53,901 bases of DNA from Brevundimonas sp. G8 (GCF_902506205.1 NZ_LR732816.1:409105-463005); one strand, 5' to 3'; shown: positions 34,547 through 44,211, counted from the first letter of the stretch. A program made the numbers and translations. The notes: generated from the sequence alone by a model not told the origin.

Positions 34547-34699
34547 GCTCGGAGCCAAGGACACGCCTCGGGTCGATCGGATCGTGAAACGCCGCAGGGC
34601 CGGTCGCGCGTTCAGCCGAGACAAGGGGCCAGATCGGGGTTGGAGGGCTTTTTCTGCGGTGACGCTCGAACTGTAAGCCGACCCAGCGATTGGGACGCA

Positions 34700-34882
34700 A
34701 TGCCTTTCGCCGCCCGCGTCCTCAAAGAAGAAGCGATGAAGTATCGGAGACTTAGCCGATACATCACCGACGCACGCACCCTGGACGTCCTGGACGCCAT
34801 GGCGGCCGACCTCGAGGCCAAGGCCGCCGTCATCGAAGGCTTGGCTGCCGGTCAGGTTAGAGGGGGAGACCGGGAGGGCTGA
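34700..34882 (+). CDS. Small helical protein of unknown function
   Basis: 60 aa from ATG 34700: FAARVLKEEAMKYRRLSRYI, then TDARTLDVLDAMAADLEAKA. This is a short amphipathic helical protein of a kind common in alphaproteobacteria, but no family name is known to me. It lies 153 bp downstream of the HisKA_2 kinase. Confidence 0.6.
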   Translation: MPFAARVLKEEAMKYRRLSRYITDARTLDVLDAMAADLEAKAAVIEGLAAGQVRGGDREG

Positions 34883-35288
34883 CACGGACCGACCGTCGAA
34901 ACCGCTAGGCCGCCGTCGTCGCGGCTCGCCCGGAAGGCGTCCGGCGGCCTGCTCGGGCGAAGACGTCATCGGCCGGGTCGCCGACGCGCAGCAGGCGAAG
35001 GCTGTCTGCACGCGCAACGGCGGCGCTTGTCGTCCAGATCTCTGACGGCGTGCAGACTGGCGGTGGCGACTCTGGAATCTCAGCCCCGATTGATCGGCGA
35101 AGTTGAAGCCGGAGCGGGACGACGAAAGGGCGGCCACACGGTCTCGTGCCCGAAGAGCCCGACGGCTCAAAACAAGGCTTTGCCAAGGTGCTCATCAGAC
35201 CCCCTATTCGGGGTATGGCGCCCGTCACCGCTGGAGGTCTCGACGCGGCTGACGGAATGGATCAGTTTGAGCGGGTCGAACAACCGCA
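34883..35288. other. 406-bp gap
   Basis: No reading frame with convincing protein character, no hairpin with T run and no recognised promoter. It may contain decayed coding sequence. Confidence 0.3.
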
Positions 35289-35591
35289 ATGATGCTCGCC
35301 ATGCGCCTTTTCGCCCTGCTTCCCATCCTTCTGCTCGCCGCATGCGCCCATGCACCGGCATCGGATCCGCGCGCTGAAGCGACCGCGGCGTGCCTGGGCA
35401 TCGCGGCGAGAAACGGCGTCGCGATCGGCGGCGCTCCCGCTCAAGACACCGTGGTCATGGGGCCGAACTATGTGGTGGGAGAGAAGACCTGGCCGGCGAC
35501 CTCGGCCCGGGGCGAGGTGCTGTGCACGCTCCACGACGACCAGGTCCAGTCGGTGGCGGTCGGGGGCAAAGACGTCTGGCGTCGTCGTTGA
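35289..35591 (+). CDS. Small lipoprotein
   Basis: 100 aa from ATG 35289, or 96 from ATG 35301, which gives a better signal peptide. A hydrophobic stretch RLFALLPILLLAAC ends in a lipobox (LLAAC), so it is probably an outer-membrane or periplasmic lipoprotein. The mature part has a small beta-rich domain with two further cysteines. The family is unknown. It stands alone, convergent with the secreted protein at 35745. Confidence 0.7.
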   Translation: MMLAMRLFALLPILLLAACAHAPASDPRAEATAACLGIAARNGVAIGGAPAQDTVVMGPNYVVGEKTWPATSARGEVLCTLHDDQVQSVAVGGKDVWRRR

Positions 35592-35744
35592 GCCGCTAGG
35601 ATAGACGCAACCGGCCGATCCGTGCGGAATGCCGAGGGGCGACCGGCGTCAAGCCGCAAGCGCGCGCCGGGGTTGACCGCAGGATGCTGGCCGCCAAGCC
35701 TCGATGCCGAAGAAGCCCGCCCCCTCGCGAGGGCGGGTCCTGGA

Positions 35745-36023
35745 TCACCAGTTCTCGGGAAGGGTCGGGCCGGCGCCGCCGCACACATAGATCGGCGTGG
35801 CGTCATAATAGGGCGAAGGCACATTCGCCCTCAGGACATAGCTATAGCTGCCGGAGCGTCCGCAGCCTCGGTCGGAGATCTCGCCGAGATATTCGGTCTT
35901 CGCAGCGTCGGCGTAATAGACGTAGTGGTAGGCGGTCAGGTCGGTCTGAGCGACGGCGGAAGTGACGCCGGCGGCGGCGACCACGGCGGCGCCGACAAGC
36001 ATGGCTTTAACGCGGATTTTCAT
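35745..36023 (-). CDS. Small secreted protein (DUF6289-like)
   Basis: 92 aa from ATG 36023. A signal peptide (KIRVKAMLVGAAVVAAAGVT, cleavage after SAVAQ) leads to a mature part with YHYVYYADAAKTEYLGEISD, RGCGRSGSY and IYVCGGAGP, so two or more cysteines could form a disulfide. The pattern 'YYsDaa.t..vG' plus C..G matches small secreted DUF6289-type proteins. It is periplasmic or exported, role unknown. Confidence 0.7.
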   Translation of the reverse strand: MKIRVKAMLVGAAVVAAAGVTSAVAQTDLTAYHYVYYADAAKTEYLGEISDRGCGRSGSYSYVLRANVPSPYYDATPIYVCGGAGPTLPENW

Positions 36024-36569
36024 CGGGTTGTCTCCATGGGCACGCCCCATCGCGTGCTCAGACAGACCATACCGACGACGCGCGGGAAGCCACTCACGGG
36101 CGCGTCATAAACCATGTTTCAGTTGTGAAGCTTGAGGGGTCAGAGGAAACGTGCGCGCCCGACCAGCCGCTTGAAGAGGCTGTCAGCGCCGACGAGGAGG
36201 AGGCCCAGCAGGTTCATAGGTCGAACATGCCGCCACTACGGCGACCCGGTCACCATAACGATTGGTAATCAGCCGGCCAGGCTTAGAAGAACCGATGCCC
36301 AAAGGGGGATCAGGCCGCCAGCCTCAGGCCGCGCCGGGCTTGGCTGTGTCGGGATCGTCATTGCCGTTCGTCGCGGGCGCGGCCCCAGGCCTCAGCGGAC
36401 GGCTCTGCGGCCTCTTCGGCCAAGCGCCCTGCCCTTCGCGGAACGAGAGCCGCACCCGACGCCTTATCCCCGAAAACGAGACCGCCATGCCCTTCCCTCC
36501 CCGCCTTGCCGACCCCGCCCTTGTGACCGGCCCGATCCGGGTCTTCCGCTGAGCGCCCGCCCCCACGGC
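36024..36569. other. 546-bp gap upstream of GDSL esterase
   Basis: It holds one possible 25-residue peptide (36140-36217, minus) and a 21-codon plus-strand frame (36487-36552, MPFPPRLADPALVTGPIRVF) ending 17 bp before the esterase start, which could be a leader peptide. A long open plus-strand frame upstream of the esterase has no signal-peptide character and was not used as its start. Confidence 0.35.
36140..36217 (-). CDS. Possible 25-residue hydrophobic peptide
   Basis: ATG 36217 to TGA 36140 encodes MNLLGLLLVGADSLFKRLVG followed by RARFL: a short hydrophobic helix with a basic end, as in small membrane peptides. No clear ribosome site. It could equally be chance. Confidence 0.22.
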   Translation of the reverse strand: MNLLGLLLVGADSLFKRLVGRARFL

Positions 36570-37145
36570 GTGTCTGGCGAACGCGTCGTCACCCTGCTGG
36601 GCGACTCCCTGACCGCCGGCTACGGCCTGAAGCCCGCCGAGAGCCTCCCGCGTCAGTTGGCCAAACGCCTTGAAGACGCCGCGCCGCCCATCCGGATCGT
36701 CGGCGCCGGCGTCTCCGGCGACACCACCGCCGACGGTCTGCGGCGGGTCGATCGGGACGTCCCCGTCCAGACCGACCTCTGCGTCCTGGCCCTGGGCGCC
36801 AACGACATGATGCAGCTGGTCCCCGCCGACCGGGTGAAGACCAATCTTCTGGCCATCATCGACCGGCTGCAACGGCGCGGCGTCTCTGTCCTCATCTGCG
36901 GCATGCGCGCGCCGCCCTGGTTCGGCGCCTATGCCTGGGCCTTCGACGCCGTCTATCCCGAGGTCGCCCGGGCGTCCGGCGCGCCCCTCATGCCCTTCCT
37001 GATGGAGGGGGTGGCGCTGCATCCCGCCTATGTCCTGCCGGACCGGATCCATCCCAACGCCGTCGGCGTGGGCCGCATGGCCGACGCCCTCGCGCCCCAT
37101 GTGCGCGCCGCCCTCGAAACCTTGGCCACCCCAGCGTCGCGGTGA
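36570..37145 (+). CDS. tesA: GDSL/SGNH esterase, TesA/arylesterase type
   Basis: 191 aa from GTG 36570 (MSGERVVTLLGDSLTAGYGL). SGNH blocks: catalytic Ser in LLGDSLTAGYG, Gly in GAGVSGDTTADGLRR (about 47-61), Asn in LALGANDMMQL (about 77-87) and Asp-His in DRIHPNAVG (about 160-168). Typical TesA/arylesterase proteins have a signal peptide for the periplasm; none is visible here, so either the start is wrong or this copy is cytoplasmic. The TGA overlaps the exonuclease III start (GTGA), so the two are co-translated. The symbol marks the family only. Confidence 0.82.
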   Translation: MSGERVVTLLGDSLTAGYGLKPAESLPRQLAKRLEDAAPPIRIVGAGVSGDTTADGLRRVDRDVPVQTDLCVLALGANDMMQLVPADRVKTNLLAIIDRLQRRGVSVLICGMRAPPWFGAYAWAFDAVYPEVARASGAPLMPFLMEGVALHPAYVLPDRIHPNAVGVGRMADALAPHVRAALETLATPASR

Positions 37146-37924
37146 CCGACATGCGGATCGCCACCTTCAACATCAATGGCGTCAAGACTCGGCTGCCTAA
37201 CCTCCTCGCCTGGCTCGAAGAGGCCCAGCCGGACGTGGTCTGCCTGCAGGAGTTGAAGGCGACCGACAGCCAGTTCCCCGCCGCCGAGATCGAGGCGGCC
37301 GGTTATGCGGCGGTCTGGGCCGGCGAGCATCGCTGGAACGGGGTCGCCATCCTGAGCCGGATCGGCGAGCCCGTCGTGACCCGACGCCGACTGCCGGGCG
37401 ACGCCGACGACCGCCAGGCCCGCTATATCGAGGCGGCGGTGAACGGCGTGCTGATCGGCTGCCTCTATCTGCCCAACGGCAATCCCCGGCCCGGCCCCAA
37501 GTTCGATTACAAGCTGGCTTGGGCCGACCGGCTCATCGCCCATGCGGCCTCGCTCTATTCCACCGCCGCGCCGGTCGTCCTGGCTGGAGACTATAATGTC
37601 GTGCCGACCGACGCCGATATCTACAACACCCGCTCGTGGAAGACCGACGCCCTGCTCCAGCCCGAGAGCCGTGCAGCCTTCCAGAGCCTGCTCGACCAGG
37701 GCTGGACCGACGCCCTGCGCGAGCGCTTCCCGCACGATCCGCCGCCTTGGACCTTCTGGTCCTATTTCCGGGAGGCCTGGCCCCGCGACGCGGGTCTGCG
37801 GATCGACCATCTGCTGCTCAACGGCCTTGCAGCCGAACGCCTGACCGACGCCGGCGTCGATCGCGCGGTCCGCGGCGTCGAAGGCGCCAGCGACCATGCG
37901 CCGGTCTGGATCGACCTCGCCTGA
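37142..37924 (+). CDS. xth: Exonuclease III (AP endonuclease)
   Basis: 260 aa from GTG 37142, or 257 from ATG 37151 (MRIATFNINGVKTRL). Signature residues of the Xth/ExoIII family: Asn in TFNINGVKTRL, metal-binding Glu in VCLQELKATD (about 34-43), LYLPNGNP, DYN in LAGDYNVVPTDADIYN (about 147-162), RIDHLL (about 223) and the catalytic SDHAPVWID at the end. It cleaves DNA 5' to abasic sites in base excision repair and has 3' exonuclease activity. It is convergent with alkB and stands in the repair-rich region. Confidence 0.93.
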   Translation: MTDMRIATFNINGVKTRLPNLLAWLEEAQPDVVCLQELKATDSQFPAAEIEAAGYAAVWAGEHRWNGVAILSRIGEPVVTRRRLPGDADDRQARYIEAAVNGVLIGCLYLPNGNPRPGPKFDYKLAWADRLIAHAASLYSTAAPVVLAGDYNVVPTDADIYNTRSWKTDALLQPESRAAFQSLLDQGWTDALRERFPHDPPPWTFWSYFREAWPRDAGLRIDHLLLNGLAAERLTDAGVDRAVRGVEGASDHAPVWIDLA

Positions 37925-37972
37925 CCCGACCGATCCAGACCCTTCCACGCCAGCCCGCCGCCCCATCGATCG

Positions 37973-38533
37973 TCAGGCGGCCAGGGTCCGGAAGGTGATG
38001 GAGTAGCGCAAGGCTGTCATTGGCGTGATCGAATGCTCCCAGGCCGCACGCGCCTCTCCCGACAACCGGTAGACCGAGCCGCACGCCAGCGGCGCATGTC
38101 TCCGCAGAAAGCCCGCCCCCTCGCGACGGCGCAGCCGCATCACGCAAGGCGCCAGCAGGGACAGGCCCAGGATCTCGCCATAGACGGGGCGGTCGCGATG
38201 CCAGCCGATGCCCGCGCCCGGCGCATATTCATTGACCAGGACCTGGACGAAGGCCGCGCCATCCAGATCAAGCCGATCCGCCAGCCGCGCCATCAAGGTC
38301 GAGAGAAACCCCGGCCATCCCGCACCTCCAGCCTCACGGTCGAAGGCGGCGATCCGGCGACGGCCGAGGTAGCCCAGGTGTTCATAGGGCTTGAACGACA
38401 GGGTCTGGAGCGCAGCGACAAGCGCGGCCTGTTCGGGCGTCGACAGGACGTCGGCCCAATAGTCGAACCCCGCCACGACCGGCGCAAATGCAAGCGCCTC
38501 TCCGAACAGGTCGATCTGCGCCGGTGCGATCAC
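37973..38533 (-). CDS. alkB: AlkB-like Fe(II)/2-oxoglutarate dioxygenase
   Basis: 186 aa. Iron ligands are the HxD in GWHRDRPVYGEILG (about 119-132) and the distal His in AWEHSITPM (about 164-172). 2-oxoglutarate is bound by the Arg in RYSITFR (about 176-182). AlkB enzymes oxidatively remove methyl groups from 1-methyladenine and 3-methylcytosine. Its ATG overlaps the dinB stop (ATGA), so it is translated after the error-prone polymerase from one message. This coupling of direct reversal and translesion synthesis makes sense for alkylation stress. Confidence 0.93.
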   Translation of the reverse strand: MIAPAQIDLFGEALAFAPVVAGFDYWADVLSTPEQAALVAALQTLSFKPYEHLGYLGRRRIAAFDREAGGAGWPGFLSTLMARLADRLDLDGAAFVQVLVNEYAPGAGIGWHRDRPVYGEILGLSLLAPCVMRLRRREGAGFLRRHAPLACGSVYRLSGEARAAWEHSITPMTALRYSITFRTLAA

Positions 38534-39603
38534 GACAGGGCCAGTTGTTTCGCCGCCTCCCCCGTCGTCTCCAGATTGGACAGGCTGACCCCGACCAGCC
38601 GCACGCCCCGGGTCGGCGGATAGAGGGACCGGACCAGCAGTCGACTGACGTCACGCAAGGCCTCGCGAGAGGCGACGGGCTCGGACAGGGACCGGCTGCG
38701 GGTCGACTGCTGGAAGTCGGCCCATTTGACCTTGACGGTGACGGTTCGCCCGCGACTGCCCGCCGTCTCGCACCAGGCCCAGACCTCGTCCGCCATCGCC
38801 GCCACCCCGGCTTCGATCGCCTCAGGCTCGGTGAGGTCGGAGGCGAAGGTGGTTTCCGAGCCGCTGGACTTGCGGGTCCGGTCCGGATTGACCGGCCGAT
38901 CGTCCTCGCCGCGGGCGATGGCGTAATACCAGGGCCCGGACTTGCCGAAATGATGCTGGAGAAAGGCCAGGGTCTGGCGGCGCAGATCCGCGCCGGTGCG
39001 GATCCCCAGCCGCTCCATCTTGGCGGCGGTCACCGGGCCCACGCCGTGAAACCGCTGGACCGGCAAGGCCTCGACGAAGACCTCGCCGCGCCCCGGGGCC
39101 ACGACGAACTGGCCGTCAGGCTTTCTCTGGTCCGACGCCAGCTTGGCTAGGAATTTGTTGTAGGAGATCCCGGCCGAGGCGGTCAGGCCGGTCTCCTCCA
39201 GAATCCGCCGCCGGATCGCCTCCGCCGTCGCCGAGGCGGTCCCCAGGCCGCGCCGATCGGCGGTCACATCGAGATAGGCCTCGTCCAGCGACAGGGGCTC
39301 GATCAGGTCGGTGTAGTCGGCGAAGATCGCATGGATCTGGGCCGAGACCGCGCGATAGACCTCGAAGCGCGGCGGGGCGAAGACCAGGTCCGGGCATTTG
39401 CGCAGGGCGGTCGTCGAGGGCATGGCCGAGCGCACGCCGAACCGCCGCGCCTCGTAGCTGGCGGCGGCGACCACGCCGCGCGCCGCCGCGTGCCCCACCG
39501 CGACCGGCCGCCCGCGCAGTGTCGCATCGTCCCTCTGTTCGACGGAGGCGAAGAAGGCGTCCATGTCCACATGGACGATCTTGCGGATGGCCGATCCCTG
39601 CAT
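38530..39603 (-). CDS. dinB: DNA polymerase IV (Y-family)
   Basis: 357 aa from ATG 39603 ([20 protein letters not shown]), or 361 from ATG 39615. The active-site acids are intact: [13 protein letters not shown] (about 10-22) and [10 protein letters not shown] (about 107-116), unlike ImuB. There are HhH regions around [17 protein letters not shown] and a little-finger domain. A canonical QLxLF clamp motif is not clear at the C-terminus (AKQLALS). Pol IV bypasses minor-groove and alkylation lesions. It is divergent from dnaE2 across a 112-bp region with a one-mismatch SOS box, and is followed by alkB. Confidence 0.94.
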   Translation of the reverse strand: MQGSAIRKIVHVDMDAFFASVEQRDDATLRGRPVAVGHAAARGVVAAASYEARRFGVRSAMPSTTALRKCPDLVFAPPRFEVYRAVSAQIHAIFADYTDLIEPLSLDEAYLDVTADRRGLGTASATAEAIRRRILEETGLTASAGISYNKFLAKLASDQRKPDGQFVVAPGRGEVFVEALPVQRFHGVGPVTAAKMERLGIRTGADLRRQTLAFLQHHFGKSGPWYYAIARGEDDRPVNPDRTRKSSGSETTFASDLTEPEAIEAGVAAMADEVWAWCETAGSRGRTVTVKVKWADFQQSTRSRSLSEPVASREALRDVSRLLVRSLYPPTRGVRLVGVSLSNLETTGEAAKQLALS

Positions 39604-39625
39604 GGGGCCCTGCATATCAAGACGA

Positions 39626-39640
39626 GAACAAAAAGGAAAC
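39626..39640. promoter_or_regulatory. Imperfect SOS box between dinB and dnaE2
   Basis: GAAC (39626-39629), 7 bases, AAAC (39637-39640): one mismatch to GAAC-N7-GAAC. It lies 23 bp from the dinB start and 75 bp from dnaE2, so LexA could control either or both. Confidence 0.55.
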
Positions 39641-39714
39641 ATTTGTCCAAGGCGACGCTTGCCTTTGGCCTCCCGCAGGCGCTTTCGAGGACGCCGAACA
39701 CCCCGCGAACCCCC

Positions 39715-42700
39715 ATGTCCTACGTCGAGCTTCAGGCCACCTCGCACTTCTCCTTCCTGCGCGGCGCCAGCAGTTGCGAGCTGCTGTTCGAACAGGCGCG
39801 GCTGTGCGGACTGGCGGCCCTGGCCATCGTCGATCGCAACTCCCTGGCCGGGATCGTCCGCGCCCATGAGGCGGCCAAGGCCTCGGGCGTGCGCCTGATC
39901 GTCGGCTGCCGCCTCGACCTGGTCGATGGGACCGGCCTGCTCGTCTATCCGACCGACCGCCCCGCCTATTCCCGCCTCACCCGCCTGCTGTCCCTGGGCA
40001 AGCACCGCGCCGGCAAGGCCCGATGCCATCTCGACTGGGCGGACCTGAAGGACTGGTCGCAAGGCCTGATCGCTGTCCTCGTCCCCGACGAGGCGGACGA
40101 CGCCTGCGCCGCCCGGCTGCGCAAACTCAAGGCCACCGTCCCGACCGGCGCCTATCTGGCCCTGACGCTGCGGCGGCGTCCCGGCGATGCGCTGCGCCTG
40201 CACGACCTGTCCGCCCTGGCGGCCCAGGCCGGCGTGCCGACCGTCGTGACCAATGACGTCCTCTTCCATCATCCCGACCAGAGACTGCTGCAGGACGTCG
40301 TCACCTGCGTGCGGCACGGCTGCACCATCGACGAACTGGGGTTTCGGCGCGAACGCCATGCGGACCGCTATCTGAAGCCGCCCGCCGAGATGCACCGCCT
40401 GTTTAAGGCCTATCCCGAGGCTTTGGCCCGCTCGCTCGAGATCGCCGACCGGTGCCGCTTCTCCCTCGACGAACTGGCCTATCAATATCCCGACGAGGTC
40501 TCCACGCCGGGCATGACGCCGCAGCAGACCCTCGAACAGCTGACCTGGGCCGGCGCCGCCGACCGCTATCCGGAAGGCCTGCCGGACAGCGTGCGCCGGA
40601 CCCTGCACCACGAGCTCGATCTGATCGGCAAGCTGGACTACGCCCCCTATTTCCTGACCGTCCATTCGATCGTCCGCTTCGCCCGCAGCCGCGACATCTT
40701 GTGCCAGGGGCGCGGCTCGGCCGCCAACTCCGCCGTCTGTTACGTTCTGGGCATCACCTCCATCGACCCCGGCCGCAACGACCTGCTGTTCGAGCGCTTC
40801 GTCAGCCAGGAGCGCAAGGAGCCGCCGGACATCGACGTCGACTTCGAGCATGAGCGGCGCGAGATCGTCATGCAGTGGATCTTCGAGACCTACGGCCGCA
40901 ACCACGCCGCCCTCTGCGCGGTCGTCACCCGCTATCGGTCACGGGGCGCCCTGCGCGACGTCGGCAAGGCGCTCGGCCTCAGCGAGGACCTGATCAAGAC
41001 CCTGTCGTCCCAGGTCTGGAGCTATTCCAGCGAAGGGGTCGAGGACAAACACGTCGAGGGGCTGAACCTCAATCTGGAGGACCGCCGGCTTCGGCTGGCG
41101 CTCGACCTGTCTCGTCAGCTGATCGGCGCCCCGCGCCACCTCAGCCAGCATCCCGGCGGCTTCGTCCTGACCCGGGACCGCCTGGACGATCTGGTCCCGA
41201 TCGAGCCGGCGGCGATGAAGGACCGTCAGGTCATCGAATGGGACAAGGACGACATCGACGTCCTGAAGTTCATGAAGGTCGATGTCCTGGCGCTGGGCAT
41301 GCTCAGCTGTATGAAGCGCGGCTTCGACCTGCTGGCCGAGCACAAGGGAATCGCGCTCGACCTCGCCACCCTCCCGGCCGAGGACCCCAGAACCTATGCG
41401 ATGATCCGCAAGGCCGACACCCTGGGCGTCTTCCAGATCGAGAGCCGGGCCCAGATGGCCATGTTGCCCCGGATCAAGCCGAGGACCTTCTACGATCTGG
41501 TCATCGAGGTCGCCATCGTCCGCCCCGGCCCGATCCAGGGCGACATGGTCCACCCCTACCTGCGCCGCCGCGAGGGCAAGGAGGCGGTCGTCTATCCCAA
41601 GCCCGAGCTGGAGAAGGTGCTCGGCAAGACCCTCGGCGTGCCCCTGTTCCAGGAACAGGCCATGCGGGTCGCCATCGAATGCGCCGGCTTTACGGCCTCG
41701 GAGGCCGACCAGCTCCGTCGCGCCATGGCGACGTTCAAATTCACCGGCGGGGTCAGCCATTTCAAGGACAAGCTGATCAACGGCATGGTCGAGCGCGGCT
41801 ATGACGCCGCGTTCGCCGAAAAGACCTTCAGCCAGCTCGAAGGCTTCGGCTCCTATGGCTTCCCCGAAAGCCACGCCGCCTCCTTCGCCCTGATCGCCTA
41901 CGCCTCGTCCTGGCTCAAATGCCACCACCCGGACGTCTTCTGCGCCGCCCTGCTCAACGCCCAGCCGATGGGCTTCTACGCCCCGGCCCAGATCGTCCGC
42001 GACGCCCAACAGCATCAGGTCGAGATCCGCCCCGTCTGCGTCAACGCCAGCCGCTGGGACTGCACCCTGGAGCCGGCAGGCTCAGACGGCCGTCTCGCCG
42101 TCCGCCTGGGGTTTCGGATGGTGCGGGGACTGGCGAACGCCGACGCCGCCCGCATCCTGGCGGCCCGCTCGGACGGCGCATTCCACTCCGTCGACGACCT
42201 GTGGCGACGCGCCGGCGCCCAGGTCGCCAGCCTCGTTCGACTGGCCGAAGCCGACGCCTTCCGCCCGGCCCTCCGCCTCGACCGCCGCGACGCGCTGTGG
42301 GCCATCAAGGCTTTGCGCGATGAGCCCCTGCCCCTCTTCGCCGCCGCCGACGCCCGCGATCCGCACCCCGAAATTCAAGAACCCGACGCCGACCTCAAAC
42401 TCATGACGCCGGGCCGCGAGGTGGTCGAGGACTACAGCCACATCGGCCTCACTCTGCGCGACCATCCGCTCAGCTTCTTGCGCGGGGAGCTCCAGACCCG
42501 CCACGTCATGACCTGCGCCGATGCGACGGGGATGCGCGACGGACGACTGACACGGGTCGCGGGGCTCGTTCTGGTGCGTCAGAAGCCCGGCAGCGCCAAG
42601 GGGGTGATGTTCATCACCATCGAGGACGAGACCGGGGTCGCCAATCTGGTGATCTGGCCCAGCCTCTACGAACAGCAACGCCGCATCGTCCTGTCGGCGA

Positions 42701-42969
42701 CCATGTTGGCGGTCGACGGCAAGGTTCAGCGCGAGGGCGAGGTCGTCCACATCGTCGCGACCAAACTCCATGACGCGTCCGGCCTACTCGCCTCGGTCGG
42801 CGACCGCGGCTCGGCCTTCCCCCTGCCCCACGGCCGCGGCGACGAATTCCATCGCGGCGGCTCGCCCGACGCCCGCGACGCCCCGCCCCGGACGGTCAGG
42901 GCGAGAGACATCTACATCCCCGATCTTCACCTCGACACGATCCGGCCCAGAACCCGGGATTTTCGGTAG
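39715..42969 (+). CDS. dnaE2: DnaE2, error-prone replicative-type DNA polymerase
   Basis: 1084 aa from ATG 39715 ([20 protein letters not shown]). The N-terminal PHP domain has the DnaE2-type VDRNSLAG in place of DnaE's TDH. The palm has [13 protein letters not shown] (about 362-374) with two catalytic Asp and the later RPGPIQGD (about 603-610). HhH and OB-fold parts follow ([20 protein letters not shown] near residue 965). It performs SOS mutagenesis together with ImuA and ImuB. In most relatives it is the third gene of imuA-imuB-dnaE2; here it is about 9.3 kb away with its own control region. Confidence 0.95.
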   Translation: MSYVELQATSHFSFLRGASSCELLFEQARLCGLAALAIVDRNSLAGIVRAHEAAKASGVRLIVGCRLDLVDGTGLLVYPTDRPAYSRLTRLLSLGKHRAGKARCHLDWADLKDWSQGLIAVLVPDEADDACAARLRKLKATVPTGAYLALTLRRRPGDALRLHDLSALAAQAGVPTVVTNDVLFHHPDQRLLQDVVTCVRHGCTIDELGFRRERHADRYLKPPAEMHRLFKAYPEALARSLEIADRCRFSLDELAYQYPDEVSTPGMTPQQTLEQLTWAGAADRYPEGLPDSVRRTLHHELDLIGKLDYAPYFLTVHSIVRFARSRDILCQGRGSAANSAVCYVLGITSIDPGRNDLLFERFVSQERKEPPDIDVDFEHERREIVMQWIFETYGRNHAALCAVVTRYRSRGALRDVGKALGLSEDLIKTLSSQVWSYSSEGVEDKHVEGLNLNLEDRRLRLALDLSRQLIGAPRHLSQHPGGFVLTRDRLDDLVPIEPAAMKDRQVIEWDKDDIDVLKFMKVDVLALGMLSCMKRGFDLLAEHKGIALDLATLPAEDPRTYAMIRKADTLGVFQIESRAQMAMLPRIKPRTFYDLVIEVAIVRPGPIQGDMVHPYLRRREGKEAVVYPKPELEKVLGKTLGVPLFQEQAMRVAIECAGFTASEADQLRRAMATFKFTGGVSHFKDKLINGMVERGYDAAFAEKTFSQLEGFGSYGFPESHAASFALIAYASSWLKCHHPDVFCAALLNAQPMGFYAPAQIVRDAQQHQVEIRPVCVNASRWDCTLEPAGSDGRLAVRLGFRMVRGLANADAARILAARSDGAFHSVDDLWRRAGAQVASLVRLAEADAFRPALRLDRRDALWAIKALRDEPLPLFAAADARDPHPEIQEPDADLKLMTPGREVVEDYSHIGLTLRDHPLSFLRGELQTRHVMTCADATGMRDGRLTRVAGLVLVRQKPGSAKGVMFITIEDETGVANLVIWPSLYEQQRRIVLSATMLAVDGKVQREGEVVHIVATKLHDASGLLASVGDRGSAFPLPHGRGDEFHRGGSPDARDAPPRTVRARDIYIPDLHLDTIRPRTRDFR

Positions 42970-43122
42970 CGAAAGCCAACCCTCCCTCGTCAGCGCGGGA
43001 CTGGCGCTGCGCCGTACAGCACAGGTTCCGCCGCCAGAAAATATGAAGGATATCAACCTTGGCCGTCGGAACGAACGCAGGCGGCGGTCCCTTTTGATGG
43101 CTCACCCTGAAAGGAAAACCTC

Positions 43123-43470
43123 ATGTTGAAAGCCGCCCTCGCCGTCTCGGCGACCGCCGTCCTGCTGACGGCCTGCGGAAATAACGAACGGAGCGAAGCG
43201 CCTGTCGAAGGCCCGGCCGTTTCCTCCGCCGAAGCGCCGATGAACCCCGCCGTCGACACCCAGGATACGTCTGAACAGGCGGCCCTCACGCCCGGCGCCA
43301 ACTCCTTCACCGAAGGTCAGGCCAAGGCGGCCATCGAGAAGCAAGGCTATGTCGTCTCCGGCCCGCTCACCCAGGACGAGCAAGGCATCTGGAAGGGTCA
43401 GGCCACCCGTGCGGGCGGCGATCCAATGACCGTGGGGGTCGATTACAAGGGCGTCGTGACGCCCCAATAA
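43123..43470 (+). CDS. Small lipoprotein of unknown function
   Basis: 115 aa; ribosome site AAGGAA. The signal peptide KAALAVSATAVLLTAC ends in a lipobox with Cys18. A low-complexity acidic linker follows, then a domain of about 60 residues (FTEGQAKAAIEKQGYVVSGP ... IWKGQATRAGGDPMTVGVDY), reminiscent of PepSY-like small periplasmic domains. It is followed by the glycine-rich stress protein at 43518 on the same strand. Confidence 0.75.
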   Translation: MLKAALAVSATAVLLTACGNNERSEAPVEGPAVSSAEAPMNPAVDTQDTSEQAALTPGANSFTEGQAKAAIEKQGYVVSGPLTQDEQGIWKGQATRAGGDPMTVGVDYKGVVTPQ

Positions 43471-43517
43471 TCGCAGCCTGATTTCCACCTCTCTCAAACA
43501 TTCCCAAGGACCCCATC

Positions 43518-44156
43518 ATGGCCACCGTCACCCGGCTGTTCGACAGCCACACCGAAGCTCTGGACGCCGTCTCGAAGCTCGAATCCTCCGGCGTCCACCA
43601 CGACAAGATCAGCATCGTTTCGAACAATGCCGACAACTGGCATTCCGGATCCCGCGATCACAAGGCGGGCCCTCTGGGCGACCGTAACGGCGACGGCGAA
43701 AACGACGTCGCCGACGGCGCCGGCAAGGGCGCGACCACGGGCGGTCTGCTCGGCGCCGGCGCGGGCGTCCTTGCGGGTCTCGGCATGCTGGCCATTCCGG
43801 GCCTCGGCCCGGTCGTCGCCGCCGGCTGGCTCGCCTCGACGGCGGTCGGCGCAGCGGTCGGCGCCGCAGCCGGCGGCGCGACGGGCGGCCTGCTGGGCGC
43901 CCTGAAGGAATCCGGTCACAGCGACGAAGAAGCGAACGTCTATTCGGAAGGCGTCCGTCGTGGCGGCACGCTCGTCAGTGTCAAGGCCGACGGCGACGAG
44001 GCGCAGCGGATTCAAGCGATCCTGGACGGCAGCCGCGGTTATGACGCCGCCGCGCGCGGCGAAGCCTACCGCCAATCGGGCTGGTCCGGTTTCGACGCCG
44101 AAGCCAAGCCCTACACCTCGGAGCAGATCCTCGAGGAACGCGCCCGCTATCGATAA
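43518..44156 (+). CDS. General stress protein, YflT-like domain with glycine-zipper region
   Basis: 212 aa. Residues 1-40 (ATVTRLFDSHTEALDAVSKL ... HHDKISIVSNN) are the YflT/general-stress-17M-type N-terminal unit. Residues about 70-135 are a glycine/alanine-rich hydrophobic segment (GAGAGVLAGLGMLAIPGLGP and TAVGAAVGAAAGGATGGLLG), probably a membrane-inserting glycine zipper. The rest is polar, with GGTLVSVKADGDEAQRIQAI. Such proteins are stress-induced in many bacteria; their action is unknown. No EcfG match was found just upstream. A terminator follows. Confidence 0.8.
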   Translation: MATVTRLFDSHTEALDAVSKLESSGVHHDKISIVSNNADNWHSGSRDHKAGPLGDRNGDGENDVADGAGKGATTGGLLGAGAGVLAGLGMLAIPGLGPVVAAGWLASTAVGAAVGAAAGGATGGLLGALKESGHSDEEANVYSEGVRRGGTLVSVKADGDEAQRIQAILDGSRGYDAAARGEAYRQSGWSGFDAEAKPYTSEQILEERARYR

Positions 44157-44184
44157 GGCGACCGCATAACTCTGACTTCAGCGG

Positions 44185-44211
44185 CCCGGCGTCATCGACG
44201 TCGGGTCGTTT
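44185..44211 (+). terminator. Intrinsic terminator after stress protein gene
   Basis: A 9-bp stem (44185-44193 with 44197-44205, one G-T pair, ATC loop) is followed by TCGTTT. Confidence 0.65.

Noticed and set aside
39604..40905. Long upstream extension of dinB into dnaE2
   Set aside because: It lies antisense to dnaE2; Pol IV proteins begin at the DMD-containing N-terminus near 39603.
43068..43095. GGAAC upstream of the lipoprotein gene as a stress promoter
   Set aside because: No CGTT at 16-17 bases; the following sequence is CCCTTT.
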